Shown here one piece after another: positions 48,001-59,910 of a stretch of 64,000 bases of DNA. Below the pieces are notes generated by a model that was not told where the DNA came from, did not search any database, and was given only the letters and a program-made list of their open reading frames with translations. Location of the stretch: contig WBMV01001918.1 in the NCBI GenBank assembly GCA_013396655.1, forward strand, positions 186,001 through 250,000, given 5' to 3'. The position numbers and the translations under genes were made by a program. Source of the stretch: Campylorhamphus procurvoides (taxonomy: Eukaryota > Chordata > Aves > Passeriformes > Dendrocolaptidae). Every line of letters begins with the position of its first letter. Within the stretch, counting starts at the first letter, position 1.

Positions 48001-48735
48001 AGCCTCTCAAATTATAAGAAAAGAAATGGGTAATAATAACATTTCATTCTTGGATTATCGGAAGAAATTACATTTTTCAAAATGAGTTTAAATGTGAATA
48101 TGTAGATCCCTGGTTGTATGTGATCTTTTTCAATACAACACAATTTAAAACTGTACAGAGCTCTTAGACTCACCAATCCATTATGCATAAATAGCTGCAG
48201 TTATCTAGCATGATCCACTCTGTGATTTTACACTTCTTATAAGTCAACACTTTAGATTCTTTTTCTAAAGTGACATGTGCATTTACACTTTCAACAATCC
48301 CAGCCTCATAGAAGTGAAATTCTAAGAGTAAAAATCTGTCAGATTCCAAGTTTTAGTGTAAAAAGAACAAAAACAGAGATTTGTTGCATAGATCTGCGTG
48401 TGGGGAAAAAAATGAAATAGACTTTTTAGAAATGTCTCTCATGGTATGACACATGTGTTGTTCTGAAACAGCCAGTGTTAAGGAATTTTGCAATTGGAAA
48501 GGATGTGAATAAATTCCAGAATGGGAAGAGGTATATGCAATGGGAAGAGGCCCAAAGTGAATCTATTTTAAAAACCCAGAGGGAAACTGGGCACTTAGAG
48601 TTACAAACAGGCTGGAATCTTACCGCTGATGACTACCCTTTTCAGCAAAACTGAGCTAAAAAGAATAGATCAAATTAAGTGTTACATGTTAAACCAAAGC
48701 AGAATCTAGTCTAATCTAGTAGAAACTTGATATCT
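48001..48735 (+). other. MCTP1: Intron segment, no feature recognised
   Basis: Unique-looking AT-rich intron between the provirus and the next CR1. No open frame or repeat that I recognise. Confidence 0.7.
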
Positions 48736-50074
48736 ACATGCCCATGAGTGCTGATGGGATGCATCCATGAATGATGAGAGAGCTGATTGACACCAGAGTG
48801 AGGCTGCTCACAATCATCTTTGAAAGGTTGTGATGATCAGGAGAGCTTTCTGAGGATTGGAAGAAGGCAAATATTTACCTGGTCTTTAAAAAGGGCAAGC
48901 AGGATGACCCAGGGATATGCCCTCCAGTTAGTCTCACTTCAATCCTTGGAAAGGTGATGAAGCATCATCATGTAGATAATGATGGAGAGCAGTGGATATT
49001 GTCTACCTCAACTTCAATAAGGCTTTTGAGACTGTTTCTCCCAATATCCTTGTAGACAAACTCAGAAAGTGTGGCCTGGATGAGTGGACAATGAGATGAA
49101 CTGAGAACTGACTGGTAGGCAGATTCCAGAGAATTGTAATCAGTGGCACAGGATCTACTTGGAGGCCTGTGTCCCCCAAGGTTCAGTACTGTTACTCAAC
49201 AATGACTTGGATTAAGAAGTAGAGTGCTCCTCTGCACGTTTGCTGATGGCACAAAACTGGGAAGAGTGGCCAGTATCACAGAGTGCTGTCCAGCCCTTCA
49301 GAGGAACCTCAACATGTTGGAGAGATGTCTGAAATAACTGTCTGAAGTTCAACAAAGGCAAATGAAGGGTCCTGCACCTGGAGAAGGATAAACCCATGCA
49401 CCAATACAGGCTGAGGGCTAACCTGCAAAGTAACTCTGCAGAAGAGGACCTGGGGGCCTTGGTGGACAACTACTTGTCCATCAGCCAGCAGTGTGCCTCT
49501 GTGGCTAAGGTCAACAGAATCCTGGGAAGCATTAGTATAAGATCATTGCTAGCAGGTCAAGGAAGGTGGTCCTGCTCTCTACGCAGCTCCAGTGAAGGCA
49601 CAACTGGAGTGCTGTGTCCAGTTCTGGGCTTCCTAGTACAAGAGAGGCATGGAGCTCCTGGAGCAAGTGCAGCAAAGGGCAGCAAAGATGATTAAGGAAC
49701 TGAAGCATCTCTCTTAAGAGGAAAGGCTGAGAAGAGATGATTGAGTGAGGACCTCATCAATGTCTGTAAGTACCCTAACGGAGCATGCCAAGAAGCCAGG
49801 TGGTACTAAGCAATAGGACAAGAGGCAACAGGCAAAAGTGATGCACAATAAGCTCCACCTGAATATGAGGAAGAACTTCTTTACTGTGTAGATTACCACA
49901 CATTAGAACATATTACCTAAATTGATTATGGAGTTTTTCCCACTGGACATATTCAAGAATTGTCTGGACACAATCCTGTGCAAAGCACTCTAGGATGACC
50001 CTGCCTGAGCAGGGAGTTTGGACCAGATGACTCACCATGGTACCTTCAAACCTTACCCGTTCTGTGATTCTGTG
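48736..50074 (+). pseudogene. CR1 LINE remnant: reverse transcriptase to 3' tail
   Basis: A CR1 on the + strand with many frame breaks. Recognisable pieces are GAGAGCTTTCTGAGGATTGG and TTTAAAAAGGGCAAGCAGGA (finger region, about 48840-48905), and AGTGGATATTGTCTACCTCA ahead of CTTCAATAAGGCTTTTGAGA (palm 'V-D-F-KAF-T' block, about 48990-49030, where YLDFSKAFDT-like sequence is decayed). The C-terminal part follows (GALVDNYLSISQQCA in 49396-49695). The tail has CCTGAGCAGGGAGTTTGGACC then CTGTGATTCTGTG. There is no full-length ORF, and the catalytic YVDD-type box is not intact. Confidence 0.88.
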
Positions 50075-51632
50075 AAGTCACTCTGGGGACTGGCATTAAA
50101 AACACTTTTTTACTTGGAAACCAAGACTGTAGAACAGTCTTCTAGTCACTTACACAGACATGGGTCATTCATTAAACAGTTGGATATTGTTCAGAAAATA
50201 TGGTAATAAGATGCAATTAAGATTCAAGTAACCTGGTAGCCCTATTCTCATCTAGATGCCTTTCATCTAGTGTATCCTAGTTGGTCGTTTGTCTCTTGAT
50301 GCCAGGTGTTATTGCTTATAGGAAAAATACTATAAATTCCTCTTAGTTTTTCAGCATTTTAGCACCCTGACAGAACAATTCTGTCTTTAAGTGCCCTGAG
50401 AATGGCAAGGGGCTGTGTGTATGGGAATGACTTCAATGAACCATATTTTGCCCTTCTACTTTTATCCTGGATACTAACTGCAGAGCTGTAATAATGTAGT
50501 TCAAAAACTCTTTAGTAAAGGGGAAACAAATGACCCAAGAGATTCCACATTTTGTAAATATGTTTGGTGGGTAAAATTTTTATTTCCACCCAACTTTTGC
50601 CATTGATTACAATAGCAACTGGTTGCAGCAATACAAATTTTATATCCATAATCCATGTGCTGTTTAAAGTGGCACTGCACTCATGCTCTGAGGTTTACAT
50701 TCCTGAAGCTGTTGACATTCTCAAAGTAAAGGTTGTGGTACTTCTAGAAAATGGTTGTGAAACATCTGTTAAAATTTGTAAGGAAAAAAGTAAAAAATGA
50801 AAAATTTGGGGCTTTTAACAGGAACATTTTGTTGGTGCTGAAAATCTTGTAGAGAGATGATGTTCATTATGGTGTGATTGGAAATCTGTCAACATTAAGG
50901 TTCTGGCTATAGGTGTGTTTCACAAACAAACTGGGTGGGTTGATGTGTATCAAATGAGTCATATTTAATTATCAGAATCATTTCCTTAATAACTAGTAGC
51001 ATTTTCTCTTTCTACATGAAATAAATAGAAGAATCAAGTTCACTGCAATTTACATTTTTATTATAATTCTTTCCAATTCCAGCAAAGAGAGAGAAAATTC
51101 AGGAAATCCTGTAAATTTCTTTCTGCTTTATGGAAAAGTTCTTAGAGGATCAAAAATACTAATTATTCAATTTTTTTTTTTTTTAGATTACCAAATGTTA
51201 GGCATTTAAAATAGATAACCAGCTCTAATCCAAGGTTGAACTGGAAATCTGTCAAAAAAAGCAAGTGGGAATTCTATGGGGTTTTTTTTCTGGGTTTTTT
51301 TTTGTTGGTTGGGTTTTTGTGGGTTTTTTGCACATTGCATGTTTTTGCGATTTTCAACTTCACTTTTGCCTGTGTACAGAAAAATGGAGTAACAGATAAT
51401 ATGTTTTACACTCAAATCTTTCCAACTGCACCTCCTCCTGTCACTCAGGTAATTGAAACTAAAATCACAAGACTGTTGAGAAAAACTTTGTAGAATCCTA
51501 TAAAGCGCATTTTAAAGCCTTGTTTCTCTCAGACTTACCTGAATGAAGCCACTTCATTTGAAATGAATTCCCGTAAGTGTTTACCATGCAGATACGTGGG
51601 TTATCTCTCTTTCTTTCTATTTTTGTGAGAAT
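50075..51632 (+). other. MCTP1: Intron segment, low-complexity only
   Basis: AT-rich intron. A poly-T run (51170-51184) and the G/T tract listed separately are the only features. Confidence 0.7.
51279..51332. repeat. G/T-only tract
   Basis: GGGGTTTTTTTT, GGGTTTTTTTTTG and GGGTTTTTGTGGG units, the same character as at 25283-25500. Confidence 0.8.
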
Positions 51633-51637
51633 ACATC

Positions 51638-51959
51638 TGTTTTAGTTCAAGGAAGAACTAAGATACCTATGTTGTCCAAGAAATAATCCCTCTCCTTTAA
51701 ANGGTGTCCCCGGTCCTCCTCACTCCTCTGAGAGCTGAGCTCCTGACCTGTGCAGAAACCCCAACCACTTCCCCCACCTGAGCCCATCTTCCCTCCCCCT
51801 CTCAATATGGGAAGAGATCAGAACAAAAGGCTCTGGCTAAAGCAGTTAACATCAGGATATGCACATTCATTGTAGCTTTTGTTAACCATCTTTACAACAC
51901 TAAGGCGTTGGCTCCAAGCTTTTTGGAAGGAATTCCAACTGAGTTTTGAAACCATAACA
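51638..51959 (-). repeat. Solo LTR (ERVL-like) with unresolved middle
   Basis: On the minus strand it begins TGTTATGGTTTCAAAACTC and ends ...AACA. It is flanked by an exact five-base duplication ACATC (51633-51637 and 51960-51964), as ERVL elements make. It aligns with the longer LTR at 56862-57727: the left 64 bases match its left end and the right 257 bases its right end. The single N at 51702 stands where about 466 bases of the relative (56991-57456) should be. A further deletion of about 56 bases lies in the left part. Confidence 0.82.
51702..51702. other. Single N hiding a larger gap
   Basis: Comparison with the related LTR suggests that the N replaces several hundred bases, or that the copy carries a deletion at an ambiguous base. 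Confidence 0.7.
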
Positions 51960-51964
51960 ACATC

Positions 51965-54900
51965 CAAGGGATAAAGCCTCAGGTAGTACAATTGTCCTCT
52001 TAAGGTTAAAGGGTAAATGGATTGTCTTCTGATTAAGGTGTAGTATTTGGAGCTGCAGTATTTGTGACTGTACCAAAATGCTGTGGAGGCAACTTTTGTG
52101 TTGGCAGAGTAATCTAAAGATTGGTCATGAATGTAAAGACAAAGACACAGGTAATATGTAAATGAGACTATAAGAATGTTCTGTGAAAATGACCAGAGAA
52201 AGCCACAATTTGGACATGGTGTGCCCCATGTAAGATGATTGCAGTGGGGATGTCTTCACATGCTGCCCAGCACATTACAGCCTATGGTTTTGGATGTTGC
52301 CACTGCAAATCTCTGGTTCACCAAACAGACATTTCTAGTTTTGTCAAAAAGTTCTCAAACAATAGTTCTTGCTGCCCTCCCTTGTGATGTTCTCTGGTCT
52401 CTCCTTGTACATGAGGATGGGATTGTTTCTCCTGTGAGGGATAATCCTTTCATTTTTACATGCTCTTCTCTGCTAGCTGTCAAAACAAAAACAAAAGGAA
52501 AAAAGGAGAAGGACTGGGAAGCACAGGGGTTAATGATGTGACGTCTGTGAGTGCAAATAAGATTTTGTTAAAAGTGAAATGAGATTGGGTGGAGGCAGAT
52601 AAAAGAAATCTGAAATAATTGCTCTGCGTGGCCTTTCCACATAGGCAGAAATTTTTCTCTTCACTTTTGTCTGAAGATAGTAAAAAAGAGAATCTCATAT
52701 CTTAATTAGAAAAAAAAAGTACTCATCAAACACATCTCCTCACTGGAAAGCTAATGATCCACAGCTGCTAGTCTGAAAGGGCAGGCTTTTTTTCTGAACA
52801 GTAAGAAGCATTAATCATTTTGGATGAGATTTCCTTTTAAAATATACTGTAGTTTTCAAAAGAATAGGATATTCAATATCCTAACAAATTATTTTCTAAG
52901 TGTTGTACACTAGGGATAGTCTTATGCATCTCCCTGAATAATCATTTAATGCGTGTGTCTATCACTAAGAGTATTAGCTGATGTGATGTTGTAAATGGCC
53001 AGTTCATGCCTGTGACTGAAAATTTTGATCTCATGGGGGAGAAGAAAAAGCCCTTTCTTATATTCTTCTGTGTAGAAATGTCAGCTATATTAAACTGTAA
53101 CCTTTGAAACTCCCACTCCTCTCTTAAAATAGTTAGCTTGCTTCAGTAGTGATGAGGATGCTTTTTTTAGAGTTAGTCATTATTTCCTTAAAAGATATCA
53201 TGCCAGATACAGTCCATGTTTCACTGGATGCTTTATAGGCATGGGCAACGCATGGAACTGTCCTTTGGTACTTGTTCCTTAGCTTTTCTGGTTTGTCTGT
53301 TATATGTTTTTTTGGGGTTTTTTTCTGGCTATATTTGTTTAAGGGATGGATACATAGTTACTTTCCCGTCATGCATTAAGATTTCTACTTTACGCTTCCC
53401 TTCTCTTTCACCCCAGCTATCAGGCCCTTTATGTGTAAGAACTGAGTGCCTAGGTTTTCTTGCTGTTCTGCACCAGATTTTGGGTTTGCTCATGTTGACT
53501 TAAAAGTTTTGTCTGATACCAGAAATCTTCTTATTTTCTCCTATGTACACTTCACGAGTGTACGTCTTGTCTGGGGAGGATAACAAGGCCTTTTTATGTG
53601 CAGTGCCATCACTGTGCTGGTCTCACACAGCACATATCTCATTCGTGTTGCACGGTTTTGGTAGTGCCTGGCTGAGACAGGTGCCCAAAAGGCACAGGTT
53701 AAAATTCAGGTTAAAACACTGGTTTAAATTCAGACACTGGTTAAAATTCAGGCAGACTAGATGGAAATGAAGGTGGCAGGTCAGGAAAATCACCCTCAGG
53801 AGATGGCAGGTGTAATATCCACACTTGTGAAAGGTATGTCCATACAATTTGTAAGGTGGTAATATCTTAATAAAATGTTTTACTGGCCCTCAGAGTACAG
53901 TACTATAAGGAATTAATATCATTAAAAATCATTTGGCACTTAAAACTTCAAATGAAAAGTGCTTAGATGAGAATTCATTGATATTCTGGAGTACAGGGTA
54001 CATTGTGACTCTTTCTCGTTCTCCTGTAAGGTCCATCTCCTTGAAACCGTGTAAGTTGTTGGCTTCTTTTCTCTGGAGCCAGGAATTGAATAGTACTTTA
54101 TTTTCTTTCCATATTTCAACCACTGTTCAGTCAGGACTTTAAGAAATACAACATGCCTTGCCATTTCTCAACAGGTAGTCTCTAGTATTTGCTTTTCTGA
54201 TACTTGGTGTTATTTGCTGGCTTCCAGAGCACCCTTAATTGTGCATTCATTGACTCAGGACACTTCTGGAGTTAAAGCATACACTGGTTTTTTGCTTTTC
54301 TGTTGAGACATGAAATCTGTTACAAGTTGGCTACATCAAATTTACCACTTTTCTATAGCTAACAAACTCATTGAAGAGCTCTTGAATTCAATGACCTGTT
54401 ATTTGCTTCTTTATTACCAGTTCTAATAGATTTCCTTTTAAGTTAAACAATCGAAAAAAGGCATTTTTCTTTCAAATGAAATACTGTTAGAAGCAACAAT
54501 ATATTCCTGTGTGTCACACACATTGCTTTTTCAGTTCTTTTCAATATTTATCATGTTTGTCTTGCAGTTTCATAGGACTTTCATATACATATCAATCAAT
54601 TCTAGAAAGTACAGAAGTGAGGTAAATTAGCTGATCTTGAAAGAGATTACCTAAGATATAAATTTTTTATTTTCCTTCTTTGTGGGACCTTGTGTTTGAT
54701 AAGAGCATTTTGTTTTAACTCCAAACAAAAATCCAGCAGAACACTATTGAAATCTCCATTTTATTCTTCTTTGGTTTTATATACATCCTGTGACTGATTT
54801 GGGAAAATGAATCCTGTTTCAGTTTACCTAAAGAAAAAGGTATTGGCATTGCTTTAGGTTTGCGAGTTTTGTGGCACAACACCTTCCTTAATTTTAGTGG

Positions 54901-55757
54901 GTATTAAAAATACAAACATTTAGAAGTGTAACTCCTTGAATGAAAATGGCTTGTTAAAATTTCTGGGTATTATCCAGCTGTGGTACATAGTATGATTTGC
55001 TCTCACATTTGTGGTGGGGTTTTTTTTGTTATGTTAGAAGAGAACAAACCCAAGTAATGGCTACAGTTGGCTTTCAAGATGTAAAAGGTGGTTTGTTCAT
55101 AGGAAAAATTGGAGGTAAAAATGGGTTTAGTTTGACCTCATCCAAATCAAATTAATTTAGGTCTTTCTTGCAAACCATTAATTTTCTTAGCAGCATCAGT
55201 AGGGGACAGTATCTAGCCAATGGTGTATGGAGCTGGCAGTGCACATGCGTTTCTCCTGGCATGTGATCCCCATTTGGGCCCCATCCTGAAGAGCAGCCCA
55301 AGTTATAGTGCACGTCTCTGGTAGATATAACCCAAGCAAGCATCTGACCCCAGTCATGGAACGCTCAAGCTGTTTTGGGAAAGCACTGCAACAAGTCAAA
55401 GTTTTCAGAGGGGTGGACTTACATGACTTCTCAGTATTTTTTTAAATCCCATTTTTGATGAGTCTGTGATAATTTCAGTTTTACTATGCTTTCATTAAAA
55501 CAGGTGTACACTTTTATCTTTTAGTATGATTTTTTGCTAGTTTTCCATAGAAAAGGGGTTTTTTTCAGATTGTTACTTCTGCTTGTTTGTGTGACATTAC
55601 TATGAAATGACCCTGTTGTTTCTTAAATAGCAGATTACTCTTTATTCACTCTTGTGCCAACTTTCCACTGCTACAGGATTGTTTCAAAACTCAAACCAGA
55701 TTCACTGACATGTTGAGGTCTTCCTTAAATTAATCACATTCCTGAAAATGAAAAATG
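51965..55757 (+). other. MCTP1: Intron segment, mostly featureless
   Basis: No gene. Short G/T tracts at about 53304-53328 and 55014-55030, and a small direct-repeat cluster (next entry). Open frames of about 100 codons (52239-52541, 53216-53503) have no domain I recognise. Confidence 0.7.
53696..53754. repeat. Short imperfect tandem repeats
   Basis: GGTTAAAATTCA, GGTTAAAACACT, GGTTTAAATTCA and GGTTAAAATTCA follow one another with CAGACACT-type spacers. It is an imperfect minisatellite of about four units. Confidence 0.75.
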
Positions 55758-56042
55758 GAGAGGGACTTTTACAAGAGTATGTAGTGATAGACCAAGGGGT
55801 AATGGCTTTAAACTGAAAGAAGATTTAAATTAAGCATTAGGAAGAAATTCTTTACTGTAAGGGTGATGAGACACTGAAACAAGTTGCCCAGAGAAGTTGT
55901 GAATGCCCCATCCCTGGAAGTGTTCAAGGCCAGGATGGATGAGGCCCTGACCAGCCTGGTCTAGTGGAAGGTGTCCCTGCCTGTATCGTGGTTTGGATCT
56001 AGATGATCTTTAAGTCATCCAAGTCATTCTGTAGTTCTATAA
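55758..56042 (+). mobile_element. CR1 LINE 3' fragment
   Basis: On the + strand, AGACCAAGGGGTAATGGC, AGGAAGAAATTCTTTACTG, GTTGCCCAGAGAAGTTGTG, CCCTGGAAGTGTTCAAGGCC and GGTGTCCCTGCCTG are standard CR1 3' sequence, ending near CATTCTGTAGTTCTATAAG. It lies 340 bases upstream of the sixth MCTP1 exon. Confidence 0.92.
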
Positions 56043-56382
56043 GTCATGAAAATCACTGACCTTTCTTTAGCTGTAACCTTATTTCTAAGATATTTTGAAT
56101 TGTTTTATCCACAAAAGCATTATTTTATGACAGAACAATTAATATTCCTCTTAGGCCAAACTACATACATTTTTGTTTTGCAAGAATTAAGGTAGAAAGT
56201 AATGGGAAGTGTAGCAGTTGATTCATTTAGGTGTCAAGTCAGTAAAGTGGTTGCCTTCAACAACTTTCCTGTCTGAGAAGAGGTGAGGTTTTTTAGAATT
56301 GTTTTAATTTTTTGGTCTTAACTGTGCACAGGAGATTAATGTAATGCTGATTTGAATCACTTTTTTTTCTACTGTCTTCTAG

Positions 56383-56502
56383 CTTTTTCTTTTTGTGGTC
56401 TGGAACTTTGAGCTCTACATGATACCACTGGCTTTGTTGTTGCTGCTGGCATGGAACTACTTCTTGATCATATCAGGGAAAGATAACAGGCAACATGATA
56501 CA
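56383..56502 (+). CDS. MCTP1: MCTP1 internal exon, first membrane hairpin
   Basis: The exon is 120 bases, 40 codons, phase 0, between acceptor TTTTTTTCTACTGTCTTCTAG and donor GTAAGT. It starts LFLFVVWNFELYMIPL, continues with a leucine-rich membrane run ending AWNYFLIISG, then KDNRQHDT. Together with the end of the previous exon it forms the first of the two C-terminal membrane segments that anchor MCTPs in ER/vesicle membranes. The match to mammalian MCTP1 is near-complete (for example WNFELYMIPL and ISGKDNRQ). The next exon (acidic linker) is not seen before the end of the window. Confidence 0.96.
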
Positions 56503-56604
56503 GTAAGTCTTCTCTACATCAAGGGCATACATGTTCTTTTCTCTTTTTAGGTAGGTAAAATTTTTAAACTAAATTTAAATATTATATCTTTTTGAAGATC
56601 ATTT

Positions 56605-56782
56605 AAAACAAGAGAGTTTCAGACTCAAGAAACTTTTTGCAGAAAGAATTGTTAAGCAATGGAAGAGGTAGCTCAGGAAAGACTGTCTAGAGCTCTGAGG
56701 AACCTGATCTGACCTCACAGCTGACCCTGCTTTAAGCAGGAGACTGGAGATCCCTTCCAGTCTGAGTGATCCCCTAATGTCT
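56605..56782 (+). mobile_element. Decayed CR1 3' fragment (probable)
   Basis: AAGCAATGGAAGAGG, GCTGACCCTGCTTTAAGCAG and GATCCCTTCCAGTCTGAGTG resemble the CR1 3' end (GACCCTGCTTGAGCAGG...CCCTTCCAGCC). It is diverged, and borders are approximate. Confidence 0.6.
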
Positions 56783-56861
56783 AGCAGCTGCAATTATTAT
56801 TGACCAGAGGAACCCATACAGCCCTAACTCCAGTACTGTTACCTGTCTACATCTCTAAGAC

Positions 56862-57727
56862 TGTTATGCTTCCAAGGTCTTAGTTTAGCAGAGAACAAAG
56901 ATATCTATGTTGGGCAAGAGAGAGAAAAGGAAAGGCCTTCTTTCCCCAAGAAGATCAGCCAAAAAATAGAAATAATCCCTCTCCTTTAAATTTAGAAAAC
57001 AGAACTTTAATTAGAAAAGTATATATATATATATATGAAAGGCATAACAGTTCCTAACCACAATAAGGACATATATATATGTCTGGACATATATATATGC
57101 CCAGAAAGGACAAAAAAACCAGTTTGTAACAAACCCTTTAAACAAAAGGGCAAACAGTTAAAGGTCTTTGGCTAACCCAAAAAGGGGAATGCAATTGTAT
57201 TTTTGGACAGCAGGTGATGATGTCGTGCCTCGACCAGTTGGCCTGTCTCTCAGGCGAGGCGGCAGGGCGCAGTCACCAGGTCAGCTGCCATGGGATCCAT
57301 GGCGAAAGCAACAGAAACCCCGTCTCCATAGTGCAGAAAACAGGCGTGCTCTCTTCCTCATGGCAGCTCCTGCAGAGCCCATGGCCCCCCCATGAGTAAA
57401 CAGTTGAGTTGGAGAGGGAGAGACACAGTCCTGGCTTTTCCGGTGATACTGAAATTGGTGTGCTACCATCCTGGCTCATTCTGCCGAGATGCTGAACTTC
57501 CTGAGCCTGCACAGAAAATGCAGAAACCCTGGCCACATCCCCCACCTGAGCTGTCTTCTCTCCCCCTTCTGGCCTCGGGAGAGACCAGAACAAAAGCCTC
57601 TGGGCTAAGTCATTGTATCAGGATATGAATAGTCATCCAGTCCTTTGTTAACCCCATATATGAAACTCAGGTGTTGGCTCCGAGTTTTTTGGAAGGAATT
57701 CCAACAAAGTGCTGAAACTGTACCACA
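56862..57727 (-). repeat. Solo LTR (ERVL-like), longer relative of 51638-51959
   Basis: On the + strand it starts TGTTATGCTTCCAAGG and ends GAAACTGTACCACA. The left end (AATAATCCCTCTCCTTTAAA) and right end (TGTTGGCTCCGAG, GGAAGGAATTCCAAC) match the other copy. Flanks AAGAC (56857-56861) and AGGGT do not match, so the target duplication is lost or the ends are slightly different. It includes TA repeats at 57020-57036 and two CATATATATATG palindromes at about 57068-57098. Open frames across it are repeat-derived. Confidence 0.72.
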
Positions 57728-58399
57728 AGGGTTATCTAAAATTAAGTGTGGGGATGATAGAGGTGTTCCCTAATCCCAAATGTTGTTCTCTTTATGGAAA
57801 AAAACTAAGATCAAGATTTGAAATATGCAATACTTAAAACACAGCTGTTCATCTCCTGCAGCCTGAAATACTTAAGACTTCTCAACCTGAATTTTTGAGT
57901 AACCAAAATACCTTGTAAAAGGAGAGATTTCACTTGTGAGCTGCAATACACTTAATTTCTTTCTGAAATACCACCTGTCTGTGAAGGTTAATTGGGTTAT
58001 GTAACTTTTCTAGCAAACTAATGAAGCTAGTGATGGACTCTCTGCTGAGAACATGAAACGATGTTTCAAAAATGTTCCTCTTGCTGAGAATGTTTCGAAC
58101 CAAGCTCTGTATCAAGCAACCATGTTCATCCCAGATCTTTGATATTTGTGTCATTAATAACTACTTTTTATTTATATTTGTCACAAGTAAGTTGGGACCT
58201 GGATTTAAATGATATGAGTTTGTTATCCTCATGTTGAGCATCTGTAGACTTATTGGGTGCCTTTCTAATTAACTCACAAGTCTTCAGTATTATCATGAGT
58301 CCTTAGCTCCAATCATTAGCACAGTATCATTAGAATAGGAGTAATTTAAATATTTTTGTTCCAATGCAGAATGTAAATATTAACTAAATTGATTAAGCA

Positions 58400-58520
58400 G
58401 TGTTTCCTAGTGGCTAGAGAATGTGTCAATATTCACATGACCTGGCTTCAGTTCCCAAGTCTTCAGATTCTTTGTGTGCATCAATGAAATCATTGACTAC
58501 TTTCTTAGAAATATAATCTA
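58400..58520 (+). repeat. Possible MIR-type SINE remnant
   Basis: CCTAGTGGCTAGAGAATG (A-box-like) and then CCTGGCTTCAGTTCCCAAG (B-box-like) have the order and spacing of the tRNA-derived head of an old amniote SINE. Decayed; could be chance. Confidence 0.4.
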
Positions 58521-59797
58521 TCTCTTATTATAAACATAAATGTATTTGTGAGACTCAATTAACATTAGACAAATATAGTTTAAAATTGTGAATTCTTTGT
58601 GCTTTTTTAATGTCTATGGAACATATTTAAATTTGGGACCATGAAAAGTGGTTTGAAAAAGTTGATTTCCGTTGTAATGTCCCATGAGAAAACAATTGTA
58701 AATTGTCTCATCAATTCAGGCTTTAGAAACCACACTCTTCTGCAGGTCAAGTTATCAGAGTTTCTCTCTGAATATGGTGGACAGACCAGCTTTAATTCAT
58801 CCTTGTTTGACCATCTCTATAGACAAGGTACCATTTGCTATCTCCTCTTAGGCATCAGTTTCTTTTTAAGTAGTTTGGAACTTATTTCCTTGTGGAATAA
58901 TTTACCTGCCAAACAAAGACCTGTGTTACTCTGTCACAGGATAAGCCTGTGCTTCTTGTTTGAGCACAAGTATGACTATCTTGTCATTTACTCTGACTCC
59001 TAAGAAGTTATATATGTGAATCCCTTCTTTAATTCAAGTGTAATGAGACTGGGGCAATTGTATTTACTAGTAGGAGATAAGTCTACTGGAATGCCCAATA
59101 GAGAGGTGAAGCAGCATATTAGGCACTATTGTCTCCATGGATTCAGCTGGACTCTTTGTAGGACTGAAGATCATTGTGATTTTAGTCCAACACTGACACA
59201 AACTTCCAAAAGAAGCAAGGATTCCCTATCTTTCATACATTTAGATGAAGATTAGTGGTGTTTCTGAAGGATACGCTTTCATGAAATAGGAACTCTTGCA
59301 TTAAACTTTGGTGTAAGTGACTGTAGATAGATGTAGATTTAGTGGATTGTTCTCTGAATGAATTTGTAAGAATTCAGAACTGAACTAAAACAATGAGTTT
59401 CTGGCATTAAGTCATGTGGCAGGTATAAAAAGTTCTCCTGCAACTATTAAGTGAGGAAAAAATATCACTAGAATAGAATTCTTAATACTTTCCTCTGAAT
59501 TTTGCAATAACATTTTTGCCTGAAGTATACCCAGGTGCTTTCTCCAAGGATCCTTATAATCATACTCCTGAATATTTGACCTCATAAAATAATTTATTTT
59601 TAGTACAACTGCTCTTCTATTAAACTATGATCACCTAAACACACGAGTAGAAGTGAGCAAATCCTACTCGTTTGGTTGTATTTTCTTCTCTTGCCTTTTT
59701 TCCATCATCTTTTTCACATCCTCTGCAGGACAGGTATCAACCACTGCTGTGTTTCTGTCCACACTGCCTGCTGCTCCTTGTCATCTGTGCTGGATCT

Positions 59798-59910
59798 NNN
59801 NNNNNNNNNNNNNNNNNNNNNNNNNNNNNNNNNNNNNNNNNNNNNNNNNNNNNNNNNNNNNNNNNNNNNNNNNNNNNNNNNNNNNNNNNNNNNNNNNNNN
59901 NNNNNNNNNN
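59798..59910. other. Assembly gap (113 N)
   Basis: Unresolved run. The left flank ends GGATCT and the right flank begins GATCTG, so GATCT is repeated at the edges. Open frames through it are meaningless. Confidence 0.99.

Noticed and set aside
57168..57628. Open frames of 60-106 codons on both strands
   Set aside because: They are inside a solo LTR that has a partial second copy at 51703-51959, so they are repeat-derived.
58641..59003. 120-codon plus-strand open frame in the downstream intron
   Set aside because: Hydrophobic patches come from AT-rich codons. There is no recognised domain and no splice sites in MCTP1 phase. It is not the missing MCTP1 exon, which should be acidic.
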